From assembly GCA_029938515.1 (NCBI GenBank), contig JAOZUU010000060.1:1-10117 (forward strand): a stretch of DNA of 10,117 nucleotides, given 5' to 3'. This DNA comes from Desulfobacterales bacterium. Lineage in GTDB: Bacteria > Desulfobacterota > Desulfobacteria > Desulfobacterales > QNYZ01. Made by a program: the position numbers and the translations under genes. Shown here piece after piece: positions 6,911 through 10,117 of the stretch (position 1 is its first letter; each line of letters starts with the position of its first letter). The notes beneath the pieces are model-generated. The model had not been told where the DNA came from. It made no database searches and was given only the letters and a program-made list of their open reading frames with translations.

Positions 6911-7594
6911 ATGAAAAAGGTTGCCGTAATTTTATCCACAGTAATGTTGATCCTGGGCGCTGCCGGTGTTGCAATGGCAACACGTTACAATGAGGAATAT
7001 TCCGGGCACCAAGATGTCTGGCAGGGTAAATCTTATAATTTCGGTTTTGATTTATGGTTTGAAAATGACTCTTCCGATCCTGTTTTATCTCAATTTTCAG
7101 TAGATACAAATTCAAACCTTGAGCTGGGAAAAGATTCTGTGGGAGCGCAGGGAGAATACCAATGGGCCACCTTATATATCGATTTTTTCTCAGTTGACTC
7201 CATGGATAAAAATATCGACATTACCATATCAACCTGGGATTCTTTCCAGAATGAAGCCGGCAGTTTCAAGCTTGATACATTTCACTGGAATGGAATGACT
7301 TCCCATTTTTCATACAATTTCGCGCCTGTCGAGATAGATCTCTTTCAAAAATGGGGGTGGGGAAGTGTAAGCATTGCCGCAAGTCAAGCAAACATTGCCG
7401 CAGCTCAAGCAGGTCAAACCCCCTGGCGGGGCACTGACGCGAACGCTTTCATCATCAAACGAGTTGGTCTCGCCGTTGAAACCGCAACTACCCCCGTTTC
7501 CGTTCCCGAACCCGCCACCATGTTGCTCTTGGGGATCGGTCTGGCGGGTGTGGTAGTCAGTGGGCGAAGATGGCCAAAATCCTTTAAATTGTAA
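6911..7594 (+). CDS. Secreted PEP-CTERM sorting-domain protein
   Basis: This 227-residue exported protein has a Sec signal peptide (MKKVAVILSTVMLILGAAGV) with a likely cleavage after AMA23. The mature region is rich in aromatic, Asp, Ser and Asn residues and beta-strand patterns (e.g. SYNFGFDLWFENDSSDP, 41-57), with no catalytic motif that I recognise. The C terminus is a canonical exosortase signal: VPEPATM (198-204), a hydrophobic helix (about 205-217), and basic SGRR (217-220) with a short tail. Exosortase would cleave at PEP and release or attach the protein to the cell surface or matrix. No exosortase gene is in the window. The ATG follows GGGGAG closely. It is transcribed from the sigma-54 site at 6829-6844. 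Residues 155-168 are a two-copy heptad, IAASQAN/IAAAQAG. The surface function is unknown; the sorting call is firm. Confidence 0.92.
   Translation: MKKVAVILSTVMLILGAAGVAMATRYNEEYSGHQDVWQGKSYNFGFDLWFENDSSDPVLSQFSVDTNSNLELGKDSVGAQGEYQWATLYIDFFSVDSMDKNIDITISTWDSFQNEAGSFKLDTFHWNGMTSHFSYNFAPVEIDLFQKWGWGSVSIAASQANIAAAQAGQTPWRGTDANAFIIKRVGLAVETATTPVSVPEPATMLLLGIGLAGVVVSGRRWPKSFKL
7373..7412 (+). repeat. Two-copy 21-bp tandem repeat inside the PEP-CTERM gene
   Basis: ATTGCCGCAAGTCAAGCAA (7373-7391) and ATTGCCGCAGCTCAAGCAG (7394-7412) match at 16 of 19 bases with a 21-base period. They encode IAASQAN and IAAAQAG. The phase is preserved, so copy-number change would add or remove seven residues. Confidence 0.65.
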
Positions 7595-7626
7595 TTCATG
7601 ATGGCGTCGTAAAAAATTCCCTCTAC

Positions 7627-7679
7627 GGCGTTACATCCACTGATACATATCCTGATATGCACCGGCGGATGTGCCTTGC
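7627..7679. repeat. Palindromic intergenic element 2
   Basis: Inner arms ACATCC (7633-7638) and GGATGT (7667-7672) enclose a second perfect inverted repeat, CATATC (7646-7651) / GATATG (7654-7659), with a 2-base centre. GGCGTT (7627-7632) directly precedes the left arm and GCCTTGC (7673-7679) directly follows the right arm, the same framework as elements 1 and 3. Outer arms are degenerate here. It lies 32 bases after the PEP-CTERM stop codon and has no T run. Confidence 0.65.
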
Positions 7680-7835
7680 AGACGAACCAGAATCCGGCGC
7701 AATCTTGTGGATTTCTTTCTTTCCGGGAACCTAACCCTAAAATCAAATTGGTCCGCACCCAGACAGTCATGGAGGGGGCGCCGATATGTGGTTTTCGTTT
7801 CTATGTCGGATTGGGTTTTATTTTTTGAATTTCGG

Positions 7836-7865
7836 TTGACCTTTCATTTTCGATCTTATTATAAT
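7836..7865 (+). promoter_or_regulatory. Sigma-70-type promoter in the gene-poor region
   Basis: TTGACC (7836-7841) and a perfect TATAAT (7860-7865) are separated by 18 bases, predicting a start near 7872. It would drive either the DUF533 gene with a long leader of about 268 bases or a short transcript in between. Confidence 0.55.
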
Positions 7866-8139
7866 CATGTTTAAGCCAAATTCCAATGTAAGACCTGTCG
7901 GCGGGCAGCTATGGTCGAGAGAATACAGCATGTATCACCCTTATGCGGAGTTAATCGGTTTAATAATAGAAGAACAGGAAAATGGCTATAGAAAGTGGAA
8001 ATTATTCGATATTTGTACCCGGTAGCAATAAGTCCGCAATTTTATAAATGCGATAACGTATAAAAATCTCACTACTGAGCACGCAGGAGATGCCCCTGGG
8101 GTGCTAACATCCATTACTCACAAAACAAAGGAGAAAAAC

Positions 8140-8931
8140 ATGGCTGGTTTTATGGACATTTTAGGAACGATGATGCAGCAGGGGATGTCGCAATCAAGCA
8201 ACTCCCGCATGTCAGATGCCCTTGGCGCTGGAGGTTCCGGCGGATCACTCAATGATTTGATGGGCAGCATCGGTCAGATGATGGGCGGTAGCCAACCCAA
8301 ACAGCCCGCCCGGGCAGGAGCGGGCGGACTTGGCGGAATGCTCGGTGACGTTCTCGGTAGCCTGGGCAATAACAAGGCGGCCCTCGGCGGTCTCGGCGCC
8401 CTTGCCGGGGCACTGCTGGGCGGAGGGAGAAGCGCTACCCGGGGAGCTGTTGGCGGCGGCGGTCTGGCCATGCTGGCATCACTTGCTTTTTCCGCTCTGA
8501 AGAAGGCCGGGCAGGCGCCCTCACAGGCACCCCGCGCCCTGCTGGAACCGCAGACCCCTCAGGAGCAGCAGGCCCTTGAAAATGATGCCGAGATCATTGT
8601 CAAGGCAATGATCAACGCGGCCAAGGCAGACGGTCGGATTGATCAGGCAGAAATAGACAAAATCGTCGGCAAACTGGAAAAGGGAGGGCTTTCAGCGGAA
8701 GAAAAGAATTTTTTTATGGCCGAGGCAAACAAGCCCCTGGATCTGGGTGGCGTTGTGGCTTCAGCAGGCAATCAGCCGGATATGGCTGCCCAGATCTATG
8801 CAGCATCCCTGTTGGCCATTGAGGTGGATACTGCGGCGGAGCAGAACTATATGCAGCAATTGGCATCCGGTCTCGGCCTGCATCCGCAGGTTGCCTCTTA
8901 TATCGAAAGCACACTGGGAGTACGAGCTTAG
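8140..8931 (+). CDS. DUF533 / TerB-like family protein
   Basis: This 263-residue protein has a low-complexity Gly/Ala/Met N-terminal half (about 25-125: GGSGGS, GGLGGMLGDVLGSLG, GALAGALLGGG). The C-terminal helical domain (about 143-262) contains EIIVKAMINAAKADGRID (151-168) and later AAQIYAASLLAIEVD (216-230), the acidic TerB-like helix pattern of DUF533 (the E. coli YebE family). A hydrophobic glycine-zipper-like segment near 82-120 could insert in a membrane. No signal peptide is evident. The molecular function of DUF533 is not established. ATG 8140 is chosen over an upstream in-frame GTG (8101) because AAAGGAG (8127-8133) lies six bases upstream. The gene has a long upstream leader and is isolated from both neighbours, so it is probably monocistronic. 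Confidence 0.87.
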   Translation: MAGFMDILGTMMQQGMSQSSNSRMSDALGAGGSGGSLNDLMGSIGQMMGGSQPKQPARAGAGGLGGMLGDVLGSLGNNKAALGGLGALAGALLGGGRSATRGAVGGGGLAMLASLAFSALKKAGQAPSQAPRALLEPQTPQEQQALENDAEIIVKAMINAAKADGRIDQAEIDKIVGKLEKGGLSAEEKNFFMAEANKPLDLGGVVASAGNQPDMAAQIYAASLLAIEVDTAAEQNYMQQLASGLGLHPQVASYIESTLGVRA

Positions 8932-9207
8932 GGAAAATAGTCAATCTATCATTTAATGAGATAATTATGAGAGCCCTGGTGGTGACGCTATACAGTATTG
9001 AAGACCAGTTGGTCATGCGTTTCGAAGCTGTCTACTTGAAATAGACACTGGTATCGGCTTCCAGATAAAGTTTTTGGGCTGCGTTATCGGGTCGCCCCCC
9101 TTCGACGACGTACGGATCTGTACGCCTTACTCAGGGGGGCTCCCTCTAGCCTTGCCAAAAACATTATCTGAAAACCTATAGTTCAGGCGATAAGGAAGAG
9201 GAATGCC
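8932..9207. other. Intergenic region before nadK with nested inverted repeats
   Basis: This 276-bp region has no credible gene. GACCA-GT-TGGTC (9003-9014) and TGTCTA (9029-9034) / TAGACA (9042-9047) are short inverted repeats, followed by the large palindromic element 3 (9062-9170). A 25-codon ORF (8967-9044) lacks an SD. GGAAGAGG (9194-9201) is the SD for the nadK GTG. Confidence 0.45.
9062..9170. repeat. Palindromic intergenic element 3 (109-nt imperfect hairpin)
   Basis: Outer arms CAGATAAAGTTTTTGG (9062-9077) and CCAAAAACATTATCTG (9155-9170) pair at 15 of 16 positions. Inner arms GCCCCCC (9094-9100) / GGGGGGC (9134-9140) surround a central GTACGGATCTGTAC (9110-9123), which is palindromic apart from one G-T pair. 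GGCTGCGTT (9077-9085) follows the left outer arm and GCCTTGCC (9149-9156) precedes the right one. It ends 37 bases before the nadK start. It could end the DUF533 transcript, but no T run follows. It looks like an interspersed palindromic repeat. Confidence 0.82.
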
Positions 9208-10095
9208 GTGAAAAAGGTTGGGCTTGTCGTTAAACCGGATTTACAGGCGGAAAAAACGGCGAACGAATTTGAAGCGTGGCTGGTGGGCAAAGCGATCGTT
9301 GTTATGCGCAGGAAATCTTCTGATCCGGGTGTGGTAGGATCAGTGGATCGCAAATTTTCAAACCCTCCCAAGGCCCCCGCGGACCTGTTTTGCGTGTTCG
9401 TCCTGGGTGGCGACGGAACATTTTTAAGCGCGGTCCGATGGATCGGCGATCAACCCGTTCCGGTTATCGGCGTGAAATTCGGCGATCTTGGATTTCTGGC
9501 TGAAACCGCGGCGGAAAACCTCTACCCGGTCGCGCGGGCCGTTTTGGATAACCAATTGAACATCCAGCCGCGGATGCGCCTGGTGGTTCGGGTTTTTCGG
9601 GATGAAAAAGAAATTTTAAATGAAACCGTGCTCAATGACGTGGTCATCAACCGAGGCGCCCTGGCACGGCTGGCCGACATTATCACCTATATCGACGACC
9701 AGTACCTGACTACTTACCGGGCCGACGGCCTGATTGTGGCCACGCCCACCGGTTCCACCGCTTATTCCCTGGCGGCCGGCGGTCCCATCATCCACCCCCA
9801 CGTTCCGGGGATTATCATGACCCCCATCTGCCCCTTTACCCTGACCAATCGGCCGCTTATTGTCCCGGATAATGTGGCTATAAAAATTCGGTTGGAAAAA
9901 AGCGCCGAAGACATCGCCCTCACCCTGGATGGTCAATTGGGTCTGGCCATCGATCAACGGGATACCATTATCGTCACCAAAAGCAGCCATCCCGTTCAAA
10001 TGATCGGTATTCCGGACCAATCCTATTTTGACGTGCTAAAAACCAAGTTACGCTGGAGCGGGGGGCGGATTTTGCCTGACGGCAGTACCGATTGA
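9208..10095 (+). CDS. nadK: NAD kinase
   Basis: This 295-residue cytoplasmic enzyme phosphorylates NAD+ to NADP+ with ATP (or polyphosphate in some families) and is the only general route to NADP. The signature GGDGT is at 67-71, with the general-base Asp at 69. LND (142-144) replaces the more usual NE motif with ND, a change seen in other members. [13 protein letters not shown] (181-193) is the conserved NAD-binding segment, and NRPLIVP (214-220) follows. The length matches bacterial NadK. The GTG start at 9208 is preceded by GGAAGAGG (9194-9201). An ATG at 9203 runs into a stop after two codons. A 109-nt palindrome lies just upstream and could affect expression. Only 22 bases follow, with no judgeable next gene. 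It supplies NADPH pools that the quinone reductase upstream could use, but the genes are not linked in an operon. Confidence 0.95.
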   Translation: MKKVGLVVKPDLQAEKTANEFEAWLVGKAIVVMRRKSSDPGVVGSVDRKFSNPPKAPADLFCVFVLGGDGTFLSAVRWIGDQPVPVIGVKFGDLGFLAETAAENLYPVARAVLDNQLNIQPRMRLVVRVFRDEKEILNETVLNDVVINRGALARLADIITYIDDQYLTTYRADGLIVATPTGSTAYSLAAGGPIIHPHVPGIIMTPICPFTLTNRPLIVPDNVAIKIRLEKSAEDIALTLDGQLGLAIDQRDTIIVTKSSHPVQMIGIPDQSYFDVLKTKLRWSGGRILPDGSTD

Positions 10096-10117
10096 CATGA
10101 CCGGGATGGTTTTGTAA

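Larger units (their letters stand above)
7595..8139. other. Gene-poor 545-bp intergenic region
   Basis: No convincing protein gene is seen. In order it holds a possible G-U-containing stem (7602-7611 with 7624-7633), palindromic element 2 (7627-7679), a 17-codon ORF with a good SD (7786-7839), a sigma-70-type promoter (7836-7865), and a 52-codon ORF (7867-8025) whose first ATG lies before the predicted transcription start. The second ATG (7930) would give 31 residues beginning MYHPYAELIG, without a clear SD. The SD of the DUF533 gene lies at 8127-8133. A small RNA or a leader of the DUF533 gene is as likely as a peptide. Confidence 0.5.

Noticed and set aside
7786..7839. 17-codon ORF with GGAGGG upstream (MWFSFLCRIG...)
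   Set aside because: It is very short, and its end overlaps the -35 element of the sigma-70 promoter. The good SD may be chance.
8967..9044. 25-codon ORF starting MRALVVTLYS
   Set aside because: No SD and no recognisable similarity. Its stop lies in the TGTCTA/TAGACA repeat. Too short to support.
59..9170. Palindromic elements as integron attC sites
   Set aside because: attC sites need AAC at the left end and GTT at the right. Here GTT is on the left, the right motif is GCCTkGC, and there is no integrase or cassette array.
9062..9170. Element 3 as an ordinary Rho-independent terminator
   Set aside because: The stem is far longer than usual, has conserved unpaired segments and no T tract at its 3' side. 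It may still stop transcription in part.
10097..10117. ATG ACC GGG ... TAA at the window end
   Set aside because: Six codons to a stop. It is not a gene, and what follows lies outside the window.
1..10117. CRISPR arrays, tRNA or rRNA genes, IS elements
   Set aside because: No regularly spaced direct-repeat array, no tRNA-like cloverleaf, no rRNA sequence and no transposase frame was seen on either strand.

Overview
The window is a bacterial chromosome segment of moderate GC with no plasmid, phage or IS genes. Its gene content fits a Gram-negative, probably anaerobic member of the Desulfobacterota (Desulfobacterales-like). The grounds are a COG2509-type FAD dehydrogenase with a cysteine cluster, a PrsT-like TPR lipoprotein beside a PEP-CTERM protein, and the protein style overall. 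This placement is an inference and no marker gene here proves it.

Layout. Positions 1-171 hold a palindromic intergenic element. On the minus strand lie a 61-residue hypothetical protein (1665-1850) and, downstream of it, a FAD-dependent dehydrogenase (172-1566). A divergent intergenic region leads into a plus-strand run: a zinc-free NADPH:quinone reductase-like MDR enzyme (1960-2937); a 758-residue outer-membrane-type lipoprotein built of about 21 TPR units (2982-5258); a two-TM coiled-coil protein whose C-terminal domain looks RelE/ParE-like (5465-6613); a secreted PEP-CTERM protein (6911-7594) behind a near-consensus sigma-54 promoter; a 545-bp gene-poor stretch; a DUF533/TerB-like protein (8140-8931); and NAD kinase (9208-10095). 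The final 22 bases contain no gene start that can be judged.

How the parts relate. The TPR lipoprotein and the PEP-CTERM protein plausibly belong to the exosortase/PEP-CTERM export and exopolysaccharide (matrix) system. The sigma-54 site fits control of that system by a PrsK/PrsR-type two-component pair. The exosortase and EPS genes are not in the window. The redox enzymes, DUF533 protein and NAD kinase look like unlinked housekeeping or accessory genes.

The most interesting structure is non-coding. Three gene-free stretches (59-129, 7627-7679, 9062-9170) carry palindromes with different stem sequences. All three share the same unpaired framework: GYGTT directly before the left inner arm and GCCTkGC directly after the right inner arm. 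This suggests an interspersed palindromic element or structured RNA family in which stems vary and an internal loop is conserved.
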